Shown in pieces: positions 31,319-38,838 of a stretch of 64,000 bases of DNA; within the stretch, counting starts at the first letter, position 1, and each line of letters opens with the position of its first letter. Location: contig JANOGW010000045.1 in assembly GCA_031406155.1 (NCBI GenBank), forward strand, positions 1 to 64,000. Reading direction: 5' to 3'. A program made the position numbers and the translations under genes. This stretch comes from JACMNW01 sp031406155 (GTDB taxonomy: Bacteria > Pseudomonadota > Alphaproteobacteria > Rhodobacterales > Rhodobacteraceae). Under the pieces are notes generated by a model. The model was not told the DNA's origin. It did not search any database and worked only from the letters and a program-made list of their open reading frames with translations.

Positions 31319-31627
31319 ATGCAGACGCATATCGCAAAACGCGTAGAGATCATCATCGAGGCCCCGATGGAGCGTCGGCTGACCGAGGCGCTGACCAAGG
31401 CCGGCGTCACCGGGTTTACCGTGCTGCCGGTACTGGGCGGATCGGGGCGGTCCGGGGTCTGGACGCGTGACGGTCAGGTCGGCCGGGCCGGCATGGTCGC
31501 AGTGATCTGCCTGATCCGGCCGGAGCGGCTGGATGGGTTGCTGGAAGCCGCCTTCGCGGTCGTCGAACGCCATATCGGCGTGGTCAGCGTGACCGATACA
31601 CAGGTACTGCGGGCCGAGCGGTTCTAG
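31319..31627 (+). CDS. sbtB: SbtB-like PII-superfamily regulator, 102 aa
   Basis: A small ferredoxin-fold protein with the PII layout: RVEIIIEAPMERRLTEALTK, then VTGFTVLPVLGGSGRSGVWT (T-loop region), then VAVICLIRPERLDGLLEAAF. SbtB binds adenine nucleotides and gates SbtA in cyanobacteria. The C-terminus here ends LRAERF and lacks the redox-sensing CGPEGC tail of cyanobacterial SbtB. Its TAG stop lies in the palindrome CTAG (31624-31627), which also contains the stop of the convergent cobQ. Confidence 0.87.
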   Translation: MQTHIAKRVEIIIEAPMERRLTEALTKAGVTGFTVLPVLGGSGRSGVWTRDGQVGRAGMVAVICLIRPERLDGLLEAAFAVVERHIGVVSVTDTQVLRAERF

Positions 31628-33069
31628 CGGGCAAGTGCCAAGAGCCCTTCGACATCAAGGTGCTTTTCGAGATGCGCCGCCAAAGCGTCCAGCACCGCCT
31701 CGACATCGGCACTGTAGGCGTAGGATGACGGTGCGGCCCCAAGGTCTTTCAGGAATGCCTGCCGGAATGCGTCACCCGAAAACATGCCATGCAGATAGCT
31801 GCCGATGATACGGCCATCGGGGGACATCGCCCCTTCGGGGCTGCCATTGATATGGGCAAAGGGGCGGGCGCGGGCGGGGCCGTCGGTTTGCCCGATGTGA
31901 ATCTCATAGCCGTCCATCGGGGTCTGCGATGCGGCATGAGTGGCGGTGACGCGGGTCAGGTTCTTATCGGGCGTCATCAGGGTTTCGACGTCCAGCAGGC
32001 CCAAGCCGGGGGTTTCGCCGGCTGGTCCTTCTATGCCGCCCGGGTCGCGCACCCAGTGGCCGAGCATCTGGTAGCCGCCGCAGATGCCAAGCAAGCGGCC
32101 GCCACGGCGGACATGGGCGGCAATGTCGATATCCCAGCCTTGCGTGCGCATGAAAGCAAGGTCGCCTCGGGTGGATTTTGAGCCGGGGATGATGACTAGG
32201 TCGATGTCGCCGGGGATGGGTTGGCCGGACTTGATCATCAACAGGCTGATGCCGGGTTCTTGAGCCAAAGGATCGAGGTCATCGAAGTTTGCGATGCGCG
32301 ACAGAGCGAGGCAGGCGATTTTTGTGGTGCCGGTGCCGCGAGAGGCGGGCATATCCGCCGAGTCTTCGGCAGGCAGGCGTGCGGCCTGATCGAAAAACGG
32401 CACGACGCCGAACCCGCGCCAGCCAGTGTGCCGGGCGATCAGCGCATAGCCATCGTCGAACAGCGTCGTATCGCCACGAAATTTGTTGATGATGAAGCCT
32501 TCGATCATGGCGTTGTCGGCGGGGTCTAAGACCGCTTGGGTGCCAACAATCTGGGCAATCACGCCGCCGCGATCTATGTCGCCGACCAGAACTACGGGCA
32601 CGTTCGCGGCGCGCGCAAAGCCCATGTTGGCAATATCGCCTTTGCGCAGGTTTACTTCAGCCGGACTGCCCGCGCCTTCGACGATGACCAGATCGGCGGT
32701 CGATCTGAGGCGGTGAAAGCTTTCCAGAACCGGGGCCATCAGCGACGGTTTCAACGCCGCGTAGTCACGGGCTTTGACGGTTGCCACGCGCCGGCCCTGC
32801 ACAATCACCTGTGCGCCGGTTTCTGACTCGGGCTTCAGCAGCACGGGGTTCATATCGACCATCGCGGCGCGACCCGACGCCATGGCCTGCAACGCCTGTG
32901 CGCGGCCAATCTCGCCACCATCGACCGTAACGGCGGCGTTGTTAGACATGTTCTGCGGCTTGAACGGCGCAACCGTCAGACCCCGCAAGCGGGCGGCCCG
33001 GCACAGGCCTGCCACCAGAAGCGATTTGCCGACATTGGAACCCGCGCCTTGGATCATCAGGGCTTTCAT
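31624..33069 (-). CDS. cobQ: Cobyric acid synthase CobQ, 481 aa
   Basis: Amidates the b, d, e and g carboxyls of adenosylcobyrinic acid a,c-diamide using glutamine and ATP. The N-terminal synthetase has the P-loop-like QGAGSNVGKSLLVAGLCRAA and VIVEGAGSPAEVNLR. The C-terminal class I glutamine amidotransferase shows the nucleophile in LLGICGGYQMLGHWV and the histidine in IGSYLHGMF. The ATG at 33069 (MKALMIQGAGSN) is the family start. It is the second gene of a leftward cobO-cobQ unit, with a long stem-loop repeat between the two genes. Confidence 0.97.
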   Translation of the reverse strand: MKALMIQGAGSNVGKSLLVAGLCRAARLRGLTVAPFKPQNMSNNAAVTVDGGEIGRAQALQAMASGRAAMVDMNPVLLKPESETGAQVIVQGRRVATVKARDYAALKPSLMAPVLESFHRLRSTADLVIVEGAGSPAEVNLRKGDIANMGFARAANVPVVLVGDIDRGGVIAQIVGTQAVLDPADNAMIEGFIINKFRGDTTLFDDGYALIARHTGWRGFGVVPFFDQAARLPAEDSADMPASRGTGTTKIACLALSRIANFDDLDPLAQEPGISLLMIKSGQPIPGDIDLVIIPGSKSTRGDLAFMRTQGWDIDIAAHVRRGGRLLGICGGYQMLGHWVRDPGGIEGPAGETPGLGLLDVETLMTPDKNLTRVTATHAASQTPMDGYEIHIGQTDGPARARPFAHINGSPEGAMSPDGRIIGSYLHGMFSGDAFRQAFLKDLGAAPSSYAYSADVEAVLDALAAHLEKHLDVEGLLALAR

Positions 33070-33112
33070 GCCGTGACCAGCTCGAGGCCCAAGTCGCGGA
33101 TGCCTCCGGCGG

Positions 33113-33168
33113 GAGTATTTTTGCGAAGAAAAAACGGCACGAACGGCTTTTTCTTCGCACAAATACTC
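33113..33168. repeat. Intergenic stem-loop repeat with 22-base arms
   Basis: GAGTATTTTTGCGAAGAAAA (33113 on) is repeated inverted at 33147-33168 with two mismatches, leaving a 12-base loop. The left arm is preceded by GCCTCCGGCG, a sequence that I recall as a frequent intergenic repeat in Rhodobacterales. It lies between cobO and cobQ on the same transcript and could act as a terminator or an RNA stabiliser. Confidence 0.75.
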
Positions 33169-33193
33169 ATCTTGGTCAGCCGCCGCGCCATGA

Positions 33194-33817
33194 TCAGAAT
33201 TCCACGCCCTTCTGCGCTTTAATGCCCGACCGGAACGGGTGTTTGATAAGTGTCATTTCAGTGACCAGATCGGCAAGCTCGATCAGCCCCTCCTTGGCGT
33301 TGCGCCCGGTCAGCACGACATGGGTCAGCGGCGGCTTTTCATCGCGCAGAAAGGCGACCACCTCGCCGATATCAAGGTAATCATAGCGCAGGGCGATGTT
33401 GATCTCATCCAGCAATACCATTTGCATCGTGGGATCAAGGATCAACTCTTTGGCGCGTGCCCAGCCTTTCTGCGCCATTTCGATATCGCGCGCGCGGTCC
33501 TGGGTTTCCCAAGTGAAGCCCTCGCCCATGGCGTGGAATTGGCAGAGGTGTGAAAAATGCGCCTCGATCATCCGACGCTCGCCTGTGTCCCACGCCCCTT
33601 TGATGAACTGCACGACAGCGCAAGGCATTTCGTGGGCGATGCAGCGCAGGATCATACCGAAACCTGAGGAGGATTTGCCCTTGCCAGCCCCGGTGTGGAC
33701 AATGATCAGACCCTTTTCGCCTTCTTTTGTGGCCATGATCTTGTCGCGCGCAGCTTTCTTCTTGGCCATCTTGCCTGCGTGGCGGGCATCGGTGTCTAAC
33801 TCTTCAGGGGTCGACAT
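33194..33817 (-). CDS. cobO: Cob(I)yrinic acid a,c-diamide adenosyltransferase CobO, 207 aa
   Basis: Transfers the 5'-deoxyadenosyl group of ATP to Co(I) corrinoid. The P-loop is IIVHTGAGKGKSSSGFGMIL. Then come FIKGAWDTGERRMIEAHF, the DEINIALRYDYL box and HVVLTGRNAKEGLIELADLV, as in the CobA/CobO/BtuR family. A lysine-rich N-terminal extension (GKMAKKKAARDKIM) is typical of CobO. The ATG is at 33817 (MSTPEELD). It is divergent from the B12-riboswitch-controlled cob operon, only about 45 bases from the riboswitch start, so the two promoters are back to back. Confidence 0.96.
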   Translation of the reverse strand: MSTPEELDTDARHAGKMAKKKAARDKIMATKEGEKGLIIVHTGAGKGKSSSGFGMILRCIAHEMPCAVVQFIKGAWDTGERRMIEAHFSHLCQFHAMGEGFTWETQDRARDIEMAQKGWARAKELILDPTMQMVLLDEINIALRYDYLDIGEVVAFLRDEKPPLTHVVLTGRNAKEGLIELADLVTEMTLIKHPFRSGIKAQKGVEF

Positions 33818-33863
33818 GGCGGATTCCGTTGCTTGACAATTAGGGACGCTATGCCTCAGGTGA

Positions 33864-34047
33864 AGGCGCGCTGGTTCCTGTCTATGACAGGCGAAGAGGG
33901 AATGCGATAGGGGGCGACCCCAAGGCGCAGCCGCCCCCGCGACCGTGACCGGAAAGGTCGCCCGATGCCACTGATCGCAAGATTGGGAAGGTGGGGCGGC
34001 CACCAGGGGAAACCCTGAGATCCGTAAGCCGGGAGACCTGCCTGCGC
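33864..34047 (+). ncRNA. Cobalamin (B12) riboswitch in front of the main cob operon
   Basis: Conserved pieces appear in order: GGTTCCTGTC...GACAGG hairpin, GAAGAGGGAATGCGAT, GCCGCCCCCGCGACCGTGA, TGCCACTG, TTGGGAAGGTGGGG, and the B12 box AGCCGGGAGACCTGCC at 34028-34043. Closing P1 bases GCGCG (33866-33870) and GCGC near 34044-34047 can pair. About 115 bases downstream lies the DUF1636 gene that heads the operon. Binding of adenosylcobalamin would reduce expression. A TTGACA at 33833-33838 could be part of the promoter. Confidence 0.93.
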
Positions 34048-34163
34048 AAAGGACGTCACGGGTGGACGGGGTGTTCCACGACCGGTTGGCATATGCGTTG
34101 GGCTTATCCTGCGCATAGCCTCTGGCCATTTCCCCGTTTTCGCCCGGCATAAGGGAATGGGTG

Positions 34164-34529
34164 ATGGGTACGACGCTTTTTGTGTGCATGACCTGCAAGG
34201 CGGGCGCGCCTTTGGAGGATGGGCAGGTTGCCCCCGGTGCCCTGCTGCATGCGGGCCTTTCGGCAGCGGGTATGCCTGACGGGGTGCGATTGCAGGCGGT
34301 CGAATGCCTGTCGGCCTGCAATAGTGGCTGTGCGGTGGCGTTATCAGCCCCCGGTTGCTGGACTTATGTTTATGGCCGCCTGTCGACGGCAGATATACCC
34401 GATATCCTGTCGGGCACGGCTGCTTATGTGGCCAGCCCCGATGGTATTGTGCCATGGCGCGCGCGCCCCGTGATTTTCCGCAAGCAAAGCCTTGCCCGTA
34501 TACCCCCCCTGGAGGCCACACATGACTGA
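34164..34529 (+). CDS. DUF1636 family protein (thioredoxin-like ferredoxin type), 121 aa
   Basis: Cysteines are arranged as FVCMTCKAG at the N-terminus and CLSACNSGC in the middle, resembling the CxxC plus CxxxC set of thioredoxin-like [2Fe-2S] ferredoxins. The family recurs in cobalamin gene clusters and a metal-related role (iron-sulfur or cobalt) has been supposed but not shown. It is the first gene after the B12 riboswitch. AAGGGA lies 8 bases before the ATG, and a GTG three bases upstream is an alternative start. Its end overlaps cobW by 8 bases. A second family member (47207-47524) closes the same cluster. Confidence 0.85.
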   Translation: MGTTLFVCMTCKAGAPLEDGQVAPGALLHAGLSAAGMPDGVRLQAVECLSACNSGCAVALSAPGCWTYVYGRLSTADIPDILSGTAAYVASPDGIVPWRARPVIFRKQSLARIPPLEATHD

Positions 34530-35574
34530 TCTTGCGAAAATACCCGTGACCGTGATTACCGGCTTTTTAGGGTCTGGCAAAACCACGCTGATCCGCCATC
34601 TGATGATGAACGCGCAAGGCAAGCGGCTGGCGATTTTGGTCAATGAGTTTGGCACGCTGGGGGTGGACGGCGATATTTTGAAAAGCTGTGCTGATGCGAA
34701 TTGCCCGGTGGAAAATATCGTGGAACTGGCGAATGGCTGCATCTGCTGCACGGTAGCCGACGATTTCATCCCGACGATCGAGGCGTTGATGGCGCTGTCA
34801 GTGCGGCCTGATCATATCTTGATTGAAACATCGGGACTGGCGTTGCCGAAGCCGCTGTTGAAGGCGTTTGATTGGCCGGGGATACGGTCGAAGATTACCG
34901 TTGATGGCGTGGTGACGCTCGCGGATGCCGAAGCAGTGGCTGCGGGCCGGTTCGCGCCGGATCTGGCGGCGGTGGAGGCGCAGCGGTTGGCGGACCCCAG
35001 CATTGACCACGAAACGCCGTTGTCAGAGGTGTTCGAGGATCAGATCTCCTGCGCGGATATTGTGCTACTGTCGAAGGCCGATCTGGCGGGCGAGGCAGGG
35101 GTGGCTGCGGCCCGCGCGGTGATTGAGGCGGAAGCGCCGCGCCGTTTGCCAATCATTGCGATGACTGAAGGAGTGATCGACCCGCGCTTGATTTTGGGGC
35201 TCGGGGCGGCTGCCGAAGATGATATCGACGCGCGCCCCTCGCACCATGACGGCGAAGACGGGCATGAGCATGATGATTTTGACACAGTGGTGATTGAACT
35301 GGGCGAAGTAGATGACCCTGACGCCTTGCAAGCGGCCATCGTCCGGCTGTCGCGCGAGCAACAGATTTTGCGGGTGAAGGGCTATGTGGCTGTGGTGGGC
35401 AAGCCTATGCGCATGTTGGTGCAGGCTGTGGGAGAACGGGTGCGGGCGCAGTATGATCGGCCCTGGGGCGCGGATGCGCGGCAAACCCGGCTTGTGGTAA
35501 TTGCAGAGCATCATCATATCGACGAAGCCGCGATCCGGGCTGTTCTATCTGAACAGAGCAGGCTGGAGGCCTGA
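34522..35574 (+). CDS. cobW: CobW, COG0523-family metallochaperone GTPase, 350 aa
   Basis: Thought to deliver cobalt to the CobNST chelatase. The Walker A motif is TGFLGSGKTTLIRH (residues 13-20), the metal-binding CxCC motif is in NGCICCTVADDF, and a histidine-rich stretch (SHHDGEDGHEHDD) follows at about residues 238-250. The C-terminal CobW_C domain covers ILRVKGYVAVVGKPMRMLVQ. The ATG at 34522 has GGAGG ahead. It sits directly upstream of cobN, with a 3-base gap. Confidence 0.96.
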   Translation: MTDLAKIPVTVITGFLGSGKTTLIRHLMMNAQGKRLAILVNEFGTLGVDGDILKSCADANCPVENIVELANGCICCTVADDFIPTIEALMALSVRPDHILIETSGLALPKPLLKAFDWPGIRSKITVDGVVTLADAEAVAAGRFAPDLAAVEAQRLADPSIDHETPLSEVFEDQISCADIVLLSKADLAGEAGVAAARAVIEAEAPRRLPIIAMTEGVIDPRLILGLGAAAEDDIDARPSHHDGEDGHEHDDFDTVVIELGEVDDPDALQAAIVRLSREQQILRVKGYVAVVGKPMRMLVQAVGERVRAQYDRPWGADARQTRLVVIAEHHHIDEAAIRAVLSEQSRLEA

Positions 35575-35577
35575 CAG

Positions 35578-38500
35578 ATGCACGTCATCTACCGCGAAAG
35601 CCACGGGCTGGAGGAAACGGAAACCCCGTTCGACCTGGGGCAAACCCCGGCCGATCTGGTGGTTATGTCGTTTTCCGACAGCGACCTTGGGGCGTTCGCG
35701 GCGGGCTATCACCGTGCCCGTAGGATGGGCAATATTACCCATCCTACCTTGCGTCTCGCGAACCTTGTGGCGCTGCGGCATCCGCTGTCAGTGGATACCT
35801 ATATCGACAAGACCCTGTCCGGCGCGAAGGGTATCCTGATCCGGCTGATCGGCGGGGAAAGCTATTGGTCCTACGGACTGCTGCAGGTGCAGGATTTGGC
35901 CCGGCGGTGTGGCATTGCGCTTGCCATCTTGCCTGCCGACGGGCGGGAAGATGCACGGCTGGATGCGCTGTCGACGCTGCCAATATCGACCCTGCGCAGG
36001 CTCAGCGCACTATGTGATGCCGGGGGGGCGGTGGCCGCCGAGGCGGCCTTGGCGCAACTGGCGCTGGCTGCCGGGCTTTATGCAGGCCCGGTGATCGGTG
36101 ACAAGTCGGTGCCCGATTGCGGCTGGTACGATCCGACACGCGGGGTTGTGGCGGGGCCGGAAGATCCGATTCCACGACGCGGGGCGCCATTTGTGGCGGT
36201 GACGTTTTACCGCAGTTACCTGACCTCGGCGGATACGGCTCCGGTCGACGCCTTGATCGCGGCTCTGCGGGCACGAGGGTTCAACGCCCTGGGCCTGTTT
36301 GCACCGTCGTTGAAAGCACCGGGCGCGGGCGAGTTTCTGCGCAGTGCTCTGGCCTTGTCAGACCCTGTTGCAATCGTGAATGCGACGGCGTTTTCGGCAA
36401 AAGGCATTGCCGGCGATACACCCTTGGACAGTCCCGGTTGCCCAGTGTTTCAGGTGGCTTTGTCAACCGCGCGGCGCAAGGATTGGGTCGCGGCAGAGCG
36501 GGGGCTATCGCCTGCGGACCTCGCCATGCATGTGGCGCTGCCAGAGGTGGACGGCCGGATTTTCGCGGGCGTTGCCAGCTTTAAATCCCCCACCAAGCGC
36601 GACCCGGACTTGCAGTTTTCCCGCTTTGCCCATCGGGCGGATGAAGCTCGGATTGCGGCGGTGGTGGACCGGGTTGCGGGCTGGGTATCGCTGGGTGCAA
36701 CCGCGGTTCAAGACCGGACTTTGGCGGTCATCTTGTCGACTTATCCGGGTAAGCCCCATCAGTTGGCGCATGCGGTGGGGTTGGATGCGTTGGCCTCGAC
36801 AGAGGCTATTTTTGAGCGGCTGGCCCAGGCCGGGTATTCGGTTGAAGGCGGCGATGCTCTTGGCAGGGCGCTGGGCGAGCAAACGCTAGCTTGGCCGCTG
36901 GACCAATATCAGGCGGCGTTAGACACATTTCCTGCGGTTTTGAAGCAAGACCTGATTGCGGCTTGGGGTGCGCCGGAGGCTGACCCGGATTGCCACGATG
37001 GGGCCATGCACTTCAAGGCGCTGCAACGTGGCAATGCGTTGGTGGCCTTGCAACCGGAACGTGGTGATGTGGTGCGGCGGGATAACGATTATCACGATCT
37101 GTCCCGCACGCCGCGCCATGGCTATGTGGCGTTCTATCTGTGGCTGAGGGCCCAAGGCATGCAGGCGTTGGTGCATGTCGGCGCGCACGGCACGTTGGAA
37201 TGGTTGCCGGGTAAGGCGGTAGCTTTGTCTGATGCCTGCTGGCCCGAAGCCTTGTTAGGGTCACTTCCGGTGATTTACCCGTTCATCGTGAATGATCCGG
37301 GTGAGGCAGCACAGGCCAAGCGGCGCATCGGGGCGGTGACTTTGGGACATGTGCCGCCACCGATGGCCAATTCAGCGGTGCCGGATGCGATGCATCGGTT
37401 GGAGCGGTTGCTCGATGAATACTCCAATGCTGACGGGCTTGATCCGGCGCGGCGGGATCGGTTGATAGCGTCGATCCGGGCCGAGGCGGATGGGGTGGGT
37501 GTGGCGGCTGATCTGGGGCTGCGGGAGGATGCGTCGGCCGCCGAGGCGATCACGCGGATTGACCGATTTGTCTGTGACATCAAGGAAAGCCAGTTCGGTG
37601 ATGGGTTGCATATCTATGGTGCGGCCGTGGGGGAAATGGACGGGCTGCTAATGGCGCTGTCGGGGCGGAGGGTCGCACCGGGTCCTGCTGGGTCACCTTA
37701 CCGTGGCCGCTTGGATGTCTTGCCGACAGGGCGAAACTTGTTCTCGGTCGATCCGCGTGCCGTGCCGTCGCGAAGTGCGCATGCGCAAGGTGTGAAGCTG
37801 GCGGAGGAATTGCTGCGGCGGCATTTGCAGGATCAGGGCGACTGGCCGCGTGGATTGGTGGTGGATTTGTGGGGATCGGCCACGATGCGCACGGCGGGCG
37901 AAGAGTTTGCGATGGCGCTGCATCTGGCGGGTTTGGCACCGCGTTGGGATGATGGGTCCGACCGCGTGTCGGGGTTTGAAGTGGTGCCGCTGGCGCTGTT
38001 GGGACGGCCGCGCATTGATGTGACTTTGCGGGTTTCGGGCCTGTTCAGAGACGTATTTCCGGGGCTGGCGCAGGTATTCGAGGCGGGGGCTGCGGCTTTG
38101 GCGGGGCGCGAAGAGGCTGCCGAGGATAACCCCTATACCCTTCAAACCTACAGGGTGTTTGGACCGAAGCCGGGGTTGTACGGCATGGGCATGACGGACG
38201 CGCTGGAGGATTATTCGGCCGAAGGTCGGGCAGCGGCGGGCGAGGCTTGGCTGGCGGCATCGGAATGGGCGATTGATGGGCGGGGCGTTTCGCATAACGC
38301 GCGGGCGGTGTTGGAGGCCCGGGTTTTGGCGGCGGATGGCTTTGCCCATGTGCAGGATCTGGCCGAAACTGATGTGTTGCTGGCCTCTGATTATGCCGCA
38401 CATGAAGGCGGGTTTGCGGCGGCTGTGGCGCGGCTTGGGGGTTCTGCCCCGGCACTGTATCATCTGGATGCAACGCGGCCGGATCGGCCGCAGGCGCGGA

Positions 38501-38838
38501 CGGTGGCCGAGGAAATTGCGCGGGTGGTGCGGGCGCGGGCCGCCAATCCGGCTTGGGCGGATGGCATGATGCGGCACGGGTTCCGGGGGGCTGCCGAGGT
38601 GGGGGCGACACTGGATCATCTGGCGGCATTTGCGCATTTGACGCGGGCGGTACCGGTGCATCTGTTCGATTTGTACCACGATGCGACGTTGGGGCGTGAT
38701 GATCTGGTGGCTTTCATGGAGCGTGAAAACCCCGGTGCCTTGGCGGCAATGCGGGATCGTTTTGCAGCGTTGCATGCGGCGGGGCTTTGGGTAACGCGGC
38801 GCAATTCTATTGCGGTGGCAATGGAGGTTGAGGCGTGA
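35578..38838 (+). CDS. cobN: Cobaltochelatase large subunit CobN, 1086 aa
   Basis: The substrate-binding subunit of the ATP-dependent aerobic cobaltochelatase, which inserts cobalt into hydrogenobyrinic acid a,c-diamide together with CobS and CobT (not in this window). It starts MHVIYRESHGLEETETPFDL. Family landmarks include GILIRLIGGESYWSYGLLQV, VHVGAHGTLEWLPGKAVALS, the SQFGDGLHIYG stretch and the C-terminal HGFRGAAEVGATLDHLAAFA. It is somewhat shorter than the 1275-residue Pseudomonas denitrificans protein. Residues 48-57 (RRMGNITHPT) are encoded by a 28-base palindromic repeat, which appears to have entered the gene in frame. GGAGG precedes the ATG; the stop overlaps cobG as GTGA. Confidence 0.97.
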   Translation: MHVIYRESHGLEETETPFDLGQTPADLVVMSFSDSDLGAFAAGYHRARRMGNITHPTLRLANLVALRHPLSVDTYIDKTLSGAKGILIRLIGGESYWSYGLLQVQDLARRCGIALAILPADGREDARLDALSTLPISTLRRLSALCDAGGAVAAEAALAQLALAAGLYAGPVIGDKSVPDCGWYDPTRGVVAGPEDPIPRRGAPFVAVTFYRSYLTSADTAPVDALIAALRARGFNALGLFAPSLKAPGAGEFLRSALALSDPVAIVNATAFSAKGIAGDTPLDSPGCPVFQVALSTARRKDWVAAERGLSPADLAMHVALPEVDGRIFAGVASFKSPTKRDPDLQFSRFAHRADEARIAAVVDRVAGWVSLGATAVQDRTLAVILSTYPGKPHQLAHAVGLDALASTEAIFERLAQAGYSVEGGDALGRALGEQTLAWPLDQYQAALDTFPAVLKQDLIAAWGAPEADPDCHDGAMHFKALQRGNALVALQPERGDVVRRDNDYHDLSRTPRHGYVAFYLWLRAQGMQALVHVGAHGTLEWLPGKAVALSDACWPEALLGSLPVIYPFIVNDPGEAAQAKRRIGAVTLGHVPPPMANSAVPDAMHRLERLLDEYSNADGLDPARRDRLIASIRAEADGVGVAADLGLREDASAAEAITRIDRFVCDIKESQFGDGLHIYGAAVGEMDGLLMALSGRRVAPGPAGSPYRGRLDVLPTGRNLFSVDPRAVPSRSAHAQGVKLAEELLRRHLQDQGDWPRGLVVDLWGSATMRTAGEEFAMALHLAGLAPRWDDGSDRVSGFEVVPLALLGRPRIDVTLRVSGLFRDVFPGLAQVFEAGAAALAGREEAAEDNPYTLQTYRVFGPKPGLYGMGMTDALEDYSAEGRAAAGEAWLAASEWAIDGRGVSHNARAVLEARVLAADGFAHVQDLAETDVLLASDYAAHEGGFAAAVARLGGSAPALYHLDATRPDRPQARTVAEEIARVVRARAANPAWADGMMRHGFRGAAEVGATLDHLAAFAHLTRAVPVHLFDLYHDATLGRDDLVAFMERENPGALAAMRDRFAALHAAGLWVTRRNSIAVAMEVEA
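35720..35747. repeat. Palindromic repeat inside cobN
   Basis: GTAGGATGGG at 35720-35729 mirrors CCCATCCTAC at 35738-35747 around a CAATATTA centre. The same unit (GATGGGCAGTATTGCCCATC) lies between serC and serA at 53795-53814. In cobN the 28 bases are read in frame. Confidence 0.75.

Noticed and set aside
37693..38775. 360-codon minus-strand frame opposite cobN
   Set aside because: Shadow frame caused by high GC codon bias; no recognisable product.
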